Translations under genes and position numbers: made by a program
Notes under the pieces: generated by a model
Told to the model about the DNA's origin: nothing
The model's input: only the letters and a program-made list of their open reading frames with translations
The model's database searches: none
Part shown: positions 8,173 through 16,807 of the stretch, in pieces
Layout: every line of letters starts with the position of its first letter
How positions within the stretch are numbered: position 1 is the stretch's first letter
DNA from: Sporosalibacterium faouarense
GTDB taxonomy: Bacteria > Bacillota > Clostridia > Tissierellales > VENL01
Length of the DNA stretch: 45,253 nt
Direction: 5' to 3'
Assembly (NCBI RefSeq): GCF_016765695.1
Contig: NZ_JAETGO010000022.1
Span: 1-45,253 of the forward strand

Positions 8173-8658
8173 CTAAAGTATTTTATGAAAAATTAAATCA
8201 TCAACATATCTTTCTACATCTTCTTCATAATGATGCATATGAACACAACCAGAAGATGTAAAGCCACATTTTAGAATAGTACTAACCGATGCAGCATTAT
8301 TGCTGTATATATACGCTCTTGCAATCTTTACTCCAATTTCTTTCAACTCACTTAAAGAGTATTTAGTTAGATTTTGAGCAATTTTATGACCTCTATATTT
8401 TTTATTTGTAGCGGCAGTCAAGAAGCACGAATGATCTCTACCAACTTTACCTTGTTTACCTCTTAGTACTCCTAATACCTCTCCATCATAATCAGCTACA
8501 AAAACATGCATTCTTTCATCATTAAGCCAACTTTCTATTTCTTCTTTTTTTTCTACCTCACTAAAAGAAACTTCCGCTCCTTCATGATTTAAATCTCTAA
8601 AGAAAGCAATTAATTGGTCTATATCGTCTTTTCTCAATCTTCTATATTTTATTATCAT
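8173..8658 (-). CDS. GNAT family N-acetyltransferase
   Basis: A 161-residue acetyl-CoA-dependent acyltransferase. I use the ATG at 8658 (MIIKYRRLRKDD), with GGAGGGGG just upstream; five residues of longer frame would encode the ribosome binding site. The acetyl-CoA loop is KYRGHKIAQNL, near residue 92, a Q/RxxGxG/A-like motif with HK in place of the usual GxG. The C-terminal strand pattern (AASVSTILKCGF) is typical of the family. It lies between a membrane protein gene and the TPR gene. Substrate unknown. Confidence 0.82.
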   Translation of the reverse strand: MIIKYRRLRKDDIDQLIAFFRDLNHEGAEVSFSEVEKKEEIESWLNDERMHVFVADYDGEVLGVLRGKQGKVGRDHSCFLTAATNKKYRGHKIAQNLTKYSLSELKEIGVKIARAYIYSNNAASVSTILKCGFTSSGCVHMHHYEEDVERYVDDLIFHKIL

Positions 8659-8691
8659 TTTATCCCCCTCCAACTAACCAAACACAAATAT

Positions 8692-9483
8692 TTATTTGTA
8701 CATATTCCTCATAAACATTCTTTTTCTTCTTGTACTTGTACTCAAAATTTCAAATAAAACTCCTCTATAGATCATAGTAAAAGAGAATATTATCTGTGCC
8801 AATAAATACATTAATATGCTCATTGGTGAGAAATTAAAGCTAAATCCAATATTAAAAGTAAAGAAATCACTTATAATCACACCTGTACTTAAATAAAGGA
8901 TACCAAATAAAATCACATTAGGTATAAACCACTCTATCCAGTTTTCTTTAACAAAATCAAAAGCATATTTAATGCTATCAGCAGGCTGATAATGTTTTTG
9001 ATATACTGTTTCAGGAAGTGGATTAATCAGAATGAGAACCAACAAACTAACTATTATATTCAGTAACCGCGTATCTAAAACGCCTGATAATAATCCCGCT
9101 AATAATGGTGCCAATATAGCACTATACACTAATTCCGCAACCCATCCGATAAAAAAGATGGTCCATAGCTTTCTCATATAAGCAGTAAATCCATCTTTAA
9201 AATCCTGAAAAGTAAGTCTTTCATTCTTAACAACATTGTATAGCAAGTAAAGATAATTTGATGTAAGTGCAATTGTAGCTGCAAATAGCAATATTCCTAC
9301 AACAAATCTAAGTATAAAATTACCTAAGAATACACTTAAAACTAACCCAACTATTAGACTCAAAGTAGAATATACAAAGCCAGTAAATATAATTGGCCAG
9401 TTTTTAACTAGTAACTTTGATGTTTTCTTAAATGCACTTTTGTTCATATAAAATAAATCTGTAAAAATGTTCAAAACCTTCAC
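8692..9483 (-). CDS. multi-pass membrane protein of unknown function
   Basis: I do not recognise the family with certainty. The 263 residues contain about six hydrophobic segments, roughly at 29-50, 56-80, 107-135, 138-155, 185-205 and 220-245, with a basic C-terminal tail (RRKRMFMRN). It resembles poorly characterised clostridial integral membrane proteins with glycerophosphoryl-diester-phosphodiesterase-type membrane domains, but no catalytic residues are seen. Its start codon overlaps the end of the radical SAM gene by four bases (ATGA), so the two are translationally coupled. Confidence 0.8.
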   Translation of the reverse strand: MKVLNIFTDLFYMNKSAFKKTSKLLVKNWPIIFTGFVYSTLSLIVGLVLSVFLGNFILRFVVGILLFAATIALTSNYLYLLYNVVKNERLTFQDFKDGFTAYMRKLWTIFFIGWVAELVYSAILAPLLAGLLSGVLDTRLLNIIVSLLVLILINPLPETVYQKHYQPADSIKYAFDFVKENWIEWFIPNVILFGILYLSTGVIISDFFTFNIGFSFNFSPMSILMYLLAQIIFSFTMIYRGVLFEILSTSTRRKRMFMRNMYK

Positions 9484-11273
9484 TCCCCATCTTGTAATCT
9501 GTGGAATTCTTTAGTTACATCAAAAGTCTTACATTTATTTAATGTACTATTTTTATAAACAAATAATATTACTCTATCGTTAGATAAATTATCTTCCAGT
9601 TTAAAGTCATTATTGATTAATTTAAAAACATCTATAGAAAACTCTTCAAAATGTACGTCCTTAATTATTTCTTTAACAGACTCACCTTTATAATTAGATA
9701 AATGTCTCTCGATATTTTCTTCTTCTCTTAAAAACTCATGTCTAGACTTCTGAATTTCTATATTACTCTCTCTAGCAAGATATTTGGGTAGATTTGTACT
9801 CTTATTATTTAATAAGTAGTCAAACTTTAAGACTTCATTAAAGATATTTTCATGAGAACCTACATTAACTTTAAAAAATTCGTAAAGAATTTTGTACAAA
9901 TTCTTTTTGCTATGAGCCCTAGTATGATAATTCCTACCTTCCCAGTATATACTAAAATCTTCATAAAAATCAAACGCTGTCTTATAAAAATTCTTTATTA
10001 TAAAGCCTAAAGAATACTTGAAATTATCCTCATTTCCATACTTTTCTACTAAGTCTTCAATAACCTTAAGCTTTAATATCTCTTTATAACTTATATAGTT
10101 GTTTTCCAATACTTCATATGGCGGTTTATCTAAGAACTTAAACCCATATTTTTCTCTATCCATTCTTAATTCAGATCCTTTTAATAACTTTAGAAATCCT
10201 AATTGTAATTTTTCAGGTTCCATGCTATATACATCATTAAATGATTTCTTAAATGTTTCATAATCCTCATAGGGCAATCCTGCTATTAAATCCAAATGCT
10301 GATGAATATTTTTATTATCTCTTACCTTTTTAACAACCTTTCTAAGTACATCCAAATCAGTTTTTCTACTAATTGCTTCAATAGTACTGCTATTAGTCGA
10401 CTGTACTCCTATTTCAAATTGAAAAAGGCCTTCGGGTACATTCTTTAGAAACTCTAAAACTTCTTCATCTAGCAAATGTGCAGTTACTTCAAAATGAAAA
10501 TTTATATCATTTTTATAATTCTTTGTTTCTTCAATCAAAAACCTCATTATGTCTAATGCATATTCCTTTCTTGCATTAAATGTTCTATCTACAAACTTAA
10601 CCTGCCTTACCTCTGCTTCAATTAACTTTTTAAGATCACTTTTAACTCTTTTTAAAGAAAAGAATCTAACTCCATTGATAGTAGATGATAAACAAAATCT
10701 ACAATTAAAAGGACATCCTCTTGAACTTTCAAAATAAACTATTTTGTTTTTATATTCATTTAAATCTTCTTTAAAGGGAGATGGTATATCATCTAAGTTA
10801 TCTATTAAAGGTCTTGGTGCATTCTCAATGATTCTTGAGTTCTCTCTATATATAAGACCTTGTATATTATTAAGATTTTGTTTGCCATTTTCTAAAGAAA
10901 CCATTAAGTCTTTAAAGGTTTCTTCTCCTTCGCCATATATAATATAATCTATATACTTATAATCTTCTAAAACTTTATATCCATCGAAGGATACCTCTGG
11001 TCCACCAAATATTATCTTTATTTCTGGCTTGACCATCTTTAGAGTCTCTGCAATCTGTAATGTATTCTCAATATTCCATATATAACATGAAAATGCCACA
11101 ACATCTGTATCTAACTTTACGATTTCCCCGGCAATAAAATCTGGATTTTGATTAATTGTAAACTCCTTAACCATGATATTAGAAAAGCTATTCTCACAAT
11201 AGCTTTTTAAGTATCTAATTGATAGGGATGAGTGTATGTATTTTGAATTTAAAGTTGTTAGTAAAATCTTCAT
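9480..11273 (-). CDS. B12-binding domain radical SAM protein with DUF4080-like C-terminus
   Basis: A cytoplasmic iron-sulfur enzyme that cleaves S-adenosylmethionine to make a radical. Residues 1-140 form a cobalamin-binding-like Rossmann domain (AFSCYIWNIENTLQIA, IIFGGPEVSFDG). The radical SAM cluster motif CPFNCRFC gives Cys187, Cys191 and Cys194. The long C-terminal region, about 370-597, matches the DUF4080 type. I use the ATG at 11273 (MKILLTTLNSKYIHSS), the family's normal start; the upstream extension overlaps the previous gene's end. The classical DxHxxG cobalamin motif is not evident, so B12 binding is uncertain. The reaction is unknown. Confidence 0.88.
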   Translation of the reverse strand: MKILLTTLNSKYIHSSLSIRYLKSYCENSFSNIMVKEFTINQNPDFIAGEIVKLDTDVVAFSCYIWNIENTLQIAETLKMVKPEIKIIFGGPEVSFDGYKVLEDYKYIDYIIYGEGEETFKDLMVSLENGKQNLNNIQGLIYRENSRIIENAPRPLIDNLDDIPSPFKEDLNEYKNKIVYFESSRGCPFNCRFCLSSTINGVRFFSLKRVKSDLKKLIEAEVRQVKFVDRTFNARKEYALDIMRFLIEETKNYKNDINFHFEVTAHLLDEEVLEFLKNVPEGLFQFEIGVQSTNSSTIEAISRKTDLDVLRKVVKKVRDNKNIHQHLDLIAGLPYEDYETFKKSFNDVYSMEPEKLQLGFLKLLKGSELRMDREKYGFKFLDKPPYEVLENNYISYKEILKLKVIEDLVEKYGNEDNFKYSLGFIIKNFYKTAFDFYEDFSIYWEGRNYHTRAHSKKNLYKILYEFFKVNVGSHENIFNEVLKFDYLLNNKSTNLPKYLARESNIEIQKSRHEFLREEENIERHLSNYKGESVKEIIKDVHFEEFSIDVFKLINNDFKLEDNLSNDRVILFVYKNSTLNKCKTFDVTKEFHRLQDGE

Positions 11274-11290
11274 TGTTAACCTTCTTTCTA

Positions 11291-12031
11291 TTACTTGCTT
11301 ACCCCAAACCACATTACTTCGCAATATTTTTTAAATCCGATGGATTTTGCTAGTGATATTGAAGCATCGTTATTTGTAACTATGTGTACAAATGGAGTCC
11401 CATTATTGTTTATAACCTTTTTTGCTAAATCTATACTCACTGAAGCTGCTAGACCTCTTCCTCTATACTCTTTCTTAGTATACATTATGCCCATTGTGCC
11501 ATCTTCTCTTACTAAAGCCCAAGAAATTGGATTACCTTTATCATCAAATATAGCCGAGGTTTCTCTTTGAATTATACATTGCTTAATATATTCAAATGAT
11601 TCTTCATCCTTATATGTATAAAACTCATTAACTATTTCTACATCCTCTAATCTAAGAGATTTAACTTCATGCTGTAGCTTAGATGTGTCTAAATCCTCTT
11701 TGTTCATATAAAATAAGTAGCAAGGCTCTTCCCATTCTATTTTCTTTGATTCTTTAATCATATCATAATATTTTTTTAAAACTCCTGAAAACCCTTCTGT
11801 TTTCCTGAATTCCATACTATTTAACATTTTTAGAGCTATTTTATCATTTAAAGAATAAGGAATATTCCATTCACCACATCTTAGAATAAATCCTTTTGGA
11901 TTAGATATATCATCTACTAGTATCTCCCAATTTTCTTCGTTTTCCATCATCTTTGCTGCATTTAAAGTTGCAATTTTGTCATTCTGAAGTATATTTTCGA
12001 TTACTCTTCTATCAGTTGTTTTATCCATCAT
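11291..12031 (-). CDS. GNAT family acetyltransferase (FR47/GLYAT-like)
   Basis: A 246-residue two-domain acyltransferase. The N-terminal half (to about 125) is a degenerate acyltransferase-like domain. The C-terminal half has the acetyl-CoA signature YRGRGLAASVSIDLAK near residue 190 and ends with IGFKKYCEVMW, like FR47/glycine N-acyltransferase-type GNATs. The start is ATG, with GGGGG upstream. It heads a five-gene operon (acetyltransferase, radical SAM, membrane protein, acetyltransferase, TPR), with 17 bases to the next gene. Two acetyltransferases in one operon with a radical SAM enzyme hint at a modification pathway, but nothing identifies the substrate. Confidence 0.82.
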   Translation of the reverse strand: MMDKTTDRRVIENILQNDKIATLNAAKMMENEENWEILVDDISNPKGFILRCGEWNIPYSLNDKIALKMLNSMEFRKTEGFSGVLKKYYDMIKESKKIEWEEPCYLFYMNKEDLDTSKLQHEVKSLRLEDVEIVNEFYTYKDEESFEYIKQCIIQRETSAIFDDKGNPISWALVREDGTMGIMYTKKEYRGRGLAASVSIDLAKKVINNNGTPFVHIVTNNDASISLAKSIGFKKYCEVMWFGVSK

Positions 12032-12083
12032 ATATCCCCCTAATCAATAATTATATAGCTATTTTTTTTATATTCTATCTGTA

Positions 12084-12092
12084 ATTATAACA
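12084..12092 (-). promoter_or_regulatory. extended -10 promoter of the five-gene operon
   Basis: On the minus strand TGTTATAAT (TG-N-TATAAT) lies about 53 bases before the first start codon and directly after the terminator of the upstream leucine-rich-repeat gene. No good -35 is present. Confidence 0.5.
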
Positions 12093-12102
12093 TAATCTTA
12101 AA

Positions 12103-12132
12103 CAATAAAAGAGACAATATTGCTATTGTCTC
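12103..12132 (-). terminator. terminator of the amidase/LRR operon
   Basis: GAGACAATA (12111-12119) pairs perfectly with TATTGTCTC (12124-12132) with a 4-base loop, followed by TTTTATT on the minus strand, 9 bases past the LRR stop codon. Confidence 0.88.
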
Positions 12133-12140
12133 TCCCTGTA

Positions 12141-13859
12141 TTAATACAAGCTATTTAAATCCAAGGTTTCATCTGAATGATGAAACTCTATAACTTTAAC
12201 TTCATCAATATATTTATCAAAGGTAATAGTTTCAATCCCATATGGAGGGTTATGTGCCCCTGTAAAGGTTTCAACTCTTACCTTTATCCTATATCCATTT
12301 AATTTTTTGATTTCCAGGACATTGGCATTCATATAAGCTCTACTTTCTCCATAGTACTCATCAATGGCTTCACATATATATGGTGATAGCATAGAGATAA
12401 TAAAATCCTCATATTGTGACTGATAAAAAAAGTAATTAGGGACGGGATTGCCTTGGAAATCAAAATCACCTAATTTAGGTAATTTCCACAATGGAGTTAT
12501 GTCTTCAACCTGATTATTCCTAATATCTAACACCTCTAAGTTCCTTAATCTGGTCAATTGAGATATATCAGATATTTTATTATTACTTAACCTAAGATGG
12601 CTTAAATTGACTAAGCTAGATAATTCTTTAATATCATCAATTAAATTTCTTTCCAAATTTAATTTGTTCAAGCTATCCAATTTTTCTATTCCTTTGATTT
12701 CAGTTAAAATATTTCCACTTAAATCAAGTTCTTTTAATTGAGGTAATCCTTCCAGTTTTTCTAAACTATTAATAAAATTATCCTCTGCATACACATATTT
12801 TAATTTATTACTGTTGTTTAAAGCAGTTATGTCTAATATCAGATTACTACTAATATCAATGGTCTCTAGATTTTTTAATTTTTTTAAAGACTTAATATCA
12901 GTAACATTATTACCTGATAATCCTAGTACCTTAATATTTGTATGATTACTTAATAAATCTAAATTAGAGATTTTATTGTAATCTAGAATAAGAAATTTCA
13001 AGTTTTTTAGATTATGTAATGGTTTTATATCTTCTATTTTGTTTGTCCCTAAATCCAGATTTTTAAGATTTACCAGCCTTTCTAATGAGCTTATATCTGT
13101 AATATCATTACTCCCTAGATCTAATGTATTTAAAGCATACAGTTCCTTTAACCCTTCCACATCAATCACTTGGTTTTTGACCAAGATTAAACAGTGCAGA
13201 TTTTTTAATTCTTTTAATGAAGAGATTTCTTTAATATGATTATAGCTTAAATCTAATTCCTTAATTTTAATAAGATTTTTTAGAGACTCAATATCTCTAA
13301 TTTCATTTCTATATAGGTCCAAATGTTCTAAATTAGTTAAGTATTCTAAAGAACTAATATTATCTATATTATTTACTCTTAGCCTTAGATCAACTAGATT
13401 TGTTAAAGACTTAATTGAAGTGATATCTGCAATTTTGTTATAGCTAAGGTCTAATTTAACAAGATTAGTTAAATCCTTAATATTCTCTATATCCCTTATA
13501 CCACAAGAATGTACAGTTAGTTCTTTCAAACCACTTAAATGTTCTATCCCTGTCAAATCGATATAGTCAACTCTATTGATTTCTAACTCAGTTATATCCT
13601 CTACCTCTCTCTTATATAATTTTCCTGTGGGTTTAAGTATCATAGCTCTAATTATCTGTTCTACTCTGGGATCACAAAAGAATATTTCTTCACCTTCATC
13701 ATACAATGCTTTTATCTGCCTATCGTACTCTCTATTACTATCTTGCTCATTAAGTATCGTATTTTTATTCTTTTGCATTTCAATTCCTAAAATTATACTC
13801 AAGGATACTATTATCAATAGTAAAACTAATAATACAGATAATATTAGTTGTCTATTCAT
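12141..13859 (-). CDS. membrane-anchored leucine-rich repeat protein (internalin/SDS22-like)
   Basis: A 572-residue protein with an N-terminal hydrophobic anchor (residues 5-26) and an outside portion. From about 90 to 470 there are roughly 17 leucine-rich repeats of 21-22 residues with the pattern LxxLxxLxLxxNxIxDI; individual repeats read LDLSYNKIADI, LDLGSNDITDI, LDIRNNQVEDI. A further domain of about 90 residues follows and ends with a DUF-like beta region. No LPXTG motif is present, so it is probably held by the N-terminal anchor. It starts 13 bases after the amidase gene. It is likely a surface binding protein; its ligand is unknown. Confidence 0.88.
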   Translation of the reverse strand: MNRQLILSVLLVLLLIIVSLSIILGIEMQKNKNTILNEQDSNREYDRQIKALYDEGEEIFFCDPRVEQIIRAMILKPTGKLYKREVEDITELEINRVDYIDLTGIEHLSGLKELTVHSCGIRDIENIKDLTNLVKLDLSYNKIADITSIKSLTNLVDLRLRVNNIDNISSLEYLTNLEHLDLYRNEIRDIESLKNLIKIKELDLSYNHIKEISSLKELKNLHCLILVKNQVIDVEGLKELYALNTLDLGSNDITDISSLERLVNLKNLDLGTNKIEDIKPLHNLKNLKFLILDYNKISNLDLLSNHTNIKVLGLSGNNVTDIKSLKKLKNLETIDISSNLILDITALNNSNKLKYVYAEDNFINSLEKLEGLPQLKELDLSGNILTEIKGIEKLDSLNKLNLERNLIDDIKELSSLVNLSHLRLSNNKISDISQLTRLRNLEVLDIRNNQVEDITPLWKLPKLGDFDFQGNPVPNYFFYQSQYEDFIISMLSPYICEAIDEYYGESRAYMNANVLEIKKLNGYRIKVRVETFTGAHNPPYGIETITFDKYIDEVKVIEFHHSDETLDLNSLY

Positions 13860-13872
13860 AATTCCTCCTTCT

Positions 13873-14397
13873 CTACTTCTTATAGCCTAAAATATGAATA
13901 TATCTAATATTTTCATAAACATAATTAGATAATGGATAATCAAATCTATCATAGGTATGAGCTGCAATAAAGATATTTTCAGGTTTCCTAGGTTCTTCTA
14001 TTCGTATTATAACTGGAGTATGATCAAAGCCATCATCAATACCAAAGTTTAGTTGAATTAAATCACCTACTTCAACTTCATTTATATCACTGATCTTTAC
14101 AATAGGTCCTCTACTATCATTATTAATTAAAAAATTATATAAATACTCTACTCCAGTCCATGCAGGTGCCCTATTATTAGCACTATAATAATACCATCCC
14201 TGCCACTTCCCACCATTCATTTTACATCCGCCAGCATGTAATACTTGAGATGCAAAATTAGTACAATCCCCTCCAATATGTTGAAAATCATAATATTTAG
14301 GATTTCTACTTAATGCCCATCTCTTTGCATAGTTATATGCAGCTTTTCTATTGTAAGGAAATAATCCTGTTTTACTTTCTACAAAGTTTTTACTCAT
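13873..14397 (-). CDS. putative amidase domain protein (amidase_6 type)
   Basis: A 174-residue NlpC/P60-like cysteine amidase domain protein. The motif GGDCTNFASQVL carries the likely catalytic Cys45, and DHTPVI carries the likely His126, both in the order usual for the putative amidase domain. I place the start at the ATG at 14397, seven bases from AGGGGG; an ATG two codons earlier is too close to it. There is no signal peptide, although family members are often secreted, so this one may act inside the cell, in the spore, or be released by another route. It forms an operon with the leucine-rich-repeat protein downstream. Confidence 0.85.
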   Translation of the reverse strand: MSKNFVESKTGLFPYNRKAAYNYAKRWALSRNPKYYDFQHIGGDCTNFASQVLHAGGCKMNGGKWQGWYYYSANNRAPAWTGVEYLYNFLINNDSRGPIVKISDINEVEVGDLIQLNFGIDDGFDHTPVIIRIEEPRKPENIFIAAHTYDRFDYPLSNYVYENIRYIHILGYKK

Positions 14398-14506
14398 ATA
14401 CATACCCCCTTAGTTTATTTTATGAATCCTCTTGATTATTAGAATAATAAGAATGAGGTATATAATAGTAAAATAGATTTTGATTTTATTATGTAATTCA
14501 AATTAC

Positions 14507-15886
14507 CTATACTCTTTTATGCTTCCATTTTCCTCTCTTAAACCACCAAGCAATAATACCTGCTTCTACAATAACTGAGCCACTTATTGCTATCCATACT
14601 CCATTAGCTCCCCATCCTAGAACTTGACTAAATATCAAGGCAAAGGGAAGCTTAAATCCCCAGTTTGCAACAAGTGATGCTACCATAGGAGGGGCTGTAT
14701 TTCCTGCCCCTATAAAAGCACCACCATAAACTATTGGAAAAACTACAAACATTAATCCCAAATACGTTATTCTTAAGTAGTTCATACCTATTTGAACGAC
14801 TTCCATATCATTTCTTATAAATGCCAACATTATAAATTTCGGAAGTAAAAAATAAGCTACAGCAAAAACCACCATATTCAGTGCAGCTAGCTTGATGCCA
14901 TCTTTAACTACTTCTTCGGCCTCTTTAAAATCTTTTTTTCCAAGATTCTGTCCCACTAAAACCGAAATAGCCATATTTAACCCTGTTAAAAATATAAAAA
15001 CTAAATTAAACATACGTCCACCAATTGTAAAAGCAGCAACTGCTTTGGTTCCTGAATAACCTGCAATTGTAAACATTGCTAGACCAGTAATAGGTCTAGA
15101 AATTGCTTGTATAGCTGAAAAGAAACCAATTTTAATAATTCTACCTATAGTTTTAAAACTAATTCTAAAGTTCCTTATCATTTTATGAATATTTCCATCA
15201 AATACCTTCTTAGCAATAGTTAGAAACATAAGTATAAATGCCACTATATTTGATATTGCCGTCGCTACTGCAGCACCTTTAAACCCTAATCCATCAAATG
15301 TATGTAGTCCGTAAATTAATATTGGATCTAATATGATATTAATAATATTCATTATAATAAATATCATCATAGGACCTTTAGAATCTCCTGTAGCTTGTAA
15401 AATAGCTCTACCAGTAAGATTGAAAAATGTAAATGGAACTCCAATGAGAACTATTCTAAAATATGTAAGTGCATAACCTTCAACTGCTTTTTCCATTCCA
15501 AAAAGATATAAAATTTCTTGTGAAAAAAAATAACCTAAAATTGTAATTATAGTACCGATACAGAATGCTAGAAAAAGAGCTTGTTCAGTTATTACAAAGG
15601 TTCCTTGTTCGTCTCCTTCTCCAGTTTTTCTAGAAATAAGAGCTATTCCCCCTGCAGCAATCAGCTGAGAAAACATTATTATTACACCTAAAGTAGATGT
15701 ACTATAACCTGTTGCTGCTATCGCTTCAGTTATTCCCAAGTTTGAAATAAACCACATATCTACCATTTGCAATAATGTCTGCAAGATTTGACTCATCATC
15801 AATGGCCATGCTAGTGTCCATATTAATCTAATTCGTTTCTGATTTACTAAATCATTTATCATTTCTTCACCAACTTTTCCTATCAT
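14507..15886 (-). CDS. MATE family efflux transporter
   Basis: A 459-residue integral membrane antiporter of the multidrug and toxic compound extrusion family (NorM/DinF type), normally exporting organic cations with Na+ or H+ influx. The profile shows twelve hydrophobic segments. Family motifs include SQILQTLLQMVDMWFIS near the N-terminus and the corresponding FSAIQAISRPITG at the second half, reflecting the two six-helix repeats. I choose the ATG at 15886, eight bases from GAGGG; an internal ATG at 15862 is a possible alternative. It is monocistronic and divergent from the plus-strand gene at 15997. Confidence 0.9.
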   Translation of the reverse strand: MIGKVGEEMINDLVNQKRIRLIWTLAWPLMMSQILQTLLQMVDMWFISNLGITEAIAATGYSTSTLGVIIMFSQLIAAGGIALISRKTGEGDEQGTFVITEQALFLAFCIGTIITILGYFFSQEILYLFGMEKAVEGYALTYFRIVLIGVPFTFFNLTGRAILQATGDSKGPMMIFIIMNIINIILDPILIYGLHTFDGLGFKGAAVATAISNIVAFILMFLTIAKKVFDGNIHKMIRNFRISFKTIGRIIKIGFFSAIQAISRPITGLAMFTIAGYSGTKAVAAFTIGGRMFNLVFIFLTGLNMAISVLVGQNLGKKDFKEAEEVVKDGIKLAALNMVVFAVAYFLLPKFIMLAFIRNDMEVVQIGMNYLRITYLGLMFVVFPIVYGGAFIGAGNTAPPMVASLVANWGFKLPFALIFSQVLGWGANGVWIAISGSVIVEAGIIAWWFKRGKWKHKRV

Positions 15887-15909
15887 TTTCTTAACCCTCA
15901 AATACAAAT

Positions 15910-15918
15910 ATTATATCA
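15910..15918 (-). promoter_or_regulatory. extended -10 promoter of the MATE gene
   Basis: On the minus strand TGATATAAT (TG-N-TATAAT) lies about 24 bases before the chosen start. It is back to back with a plus-strand extended -10 at 15956-15964. Confidence 0.5.
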
Positions 15919-15955
15919 TATTTTATAAAACAAATTATAATAAATGTAAAATATA

Positions 15956-15964
15956 TGTTATAAT
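15956..15964 (+). promoter_or_regulatory. extended -10 promoter of the plus-strand pair
   Basis: TGTTATAAT, a TG-N-TATAAT extended -10, lies 33 bases before the start of the gene at 15997. No convincing -35 is seen. Confidence 0.5.
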
Positions 15965-15996
15965 ATTCCTATAAAATAGTATTCGGAGGTATGTGT

Positions 15997-16494
15997 ATGT
16001 CCTATATGACGATTAGACAAATACGACATCAAATGTGTATGAATAAGTTAAGAGATTTGGGTTGTAACGTTGTTAATGTGCAAGGCGTTATGTATTATGT
16101 CACATATAACTTTGAAGATTTAGAGATTTCTTACATGTATCATATTAATCCTGATAATACATATGATTTAGAAAGAATTAAGCCTTACGTTGTGTCGGCA
16201 GGCACATTAAAAACTGAAGAGGAAATAGTTAATATCATTAAAATAGATATTGATCAGTTTAAAAATGCTAAAAGAAGTAAAAACTTTAAAGACTTTATTG
16301 ATGTAGACACAGAATTATCCAATGCAGTAAGGGCTTTTGAGGACTTATTTCTTTACTATAATATCTCAAAAGAAGATACAAATCTTATCAAGACTTCAAT
16401 TCATAATTTTAAGGAACTATTAATGAAGGTTAGGGATAGAAGTCAAAGAGTATTCTACGAAAAAGACCCTGATAGCTTTAAGGATGATAAATAA
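15997..16494 (+). CDS. hypothetical protein, plus-strand
   Basis: I do not recognise this 165-residue soluble protein. I use the ATG at 15997, seven bases from GGAGG; an ATG at 15991 is too close to it. The first 60 residues are predicted alpha/beta with a tyrosine-rich strand (MYYVTYNFEDLEISYMYHIN); the remainder is helical and charged, ending in a basic-acidic tail. There are no membrane segments, signal peptide or zinc motif. It is followed after 38 bases by a 66-residue protein on the same strand, and together they form the only plus-strand island in this half of the window. Confidence 0.75.
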   Translation: MSYMTIRQIRHQMCMNKLRDLGCNVVNVQGVMYYVTYNFEDLEISYMYHINPDNTYDLERIKPYVVSAGTLKTEEEIVNIIKIDIDQFKNAKRSKNFKDFIDVDTELSNAVRAFEDLFLYYNISKEDTNLIKTSIHNFKELLMKVRDRSQRVFYEKDPDSFKDDK

Positions 16495-16532
16495 CTAAAC
16501 AACATTTGAAGTAATATGAAAGGAGTATATGA

Positions 16533-16733
16533 ATGCAGAAGTTTGACAGAATATCTATTGCAGAAATATCAAAACAGGATATGGCTATGATTATTGACGC
16601 CCTAGAGTTTGCAGGAAATAAAGGAAATAAGATTGAGTATTTATCTCTACGCAATAATATTATCAAGGAATTAAGTGAACTTGCTGAAAGTAGTGAAGAT
16701 GAATTCATAAAATATCTGAAAAGTTGTATTTAA
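16533..16733 (+). CDS. small hypothetical helical protein
   Basis: A 66-residue protein with a good ribosome binding site (AAAGGAG) before its ATG. It is predicted to be mostly helical and acidic at the C-terminus (ELAESSEDEFIKYL). It has no recognisable family. The close spacing to the upstream plus-strand gene and the shared terminator at 16751-16792 suggest one transcript. Whether the two interact is unknown. Confidence 0.7.
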   Translation: MQKFDRISIAEISKQDMAMIIDALEFAGNKGNKIEYLSLRNNIIKELSELAESSEDEFIKYLKSCI

Positions 16734-16750
16734 ATAAAAGTTATATATTT

Positions 16751-16792
16751 TATACCCCCCTCTTATTAGATATCTAATAAGAGGGGGGTATA
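16751..16792. terminator. perfect 42-base palindrome, bidirectional terminator
   Basis: The 21-base arms are exact reverse complements centred at 16771/16772, with a CCCCCC/GGGGGG block in the stem. The palindrome sits between convergent genes (plus-strand gene ending 16733, minus-strand gene ending 16808). On the plus strand ATTTTT follows. The minus-strand flank is AT-rich, so it probably terminates both directions. Confidence 0.8.
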
Positions 16793-16807
16793 ATTTTTAA
16801 ACTGCTT

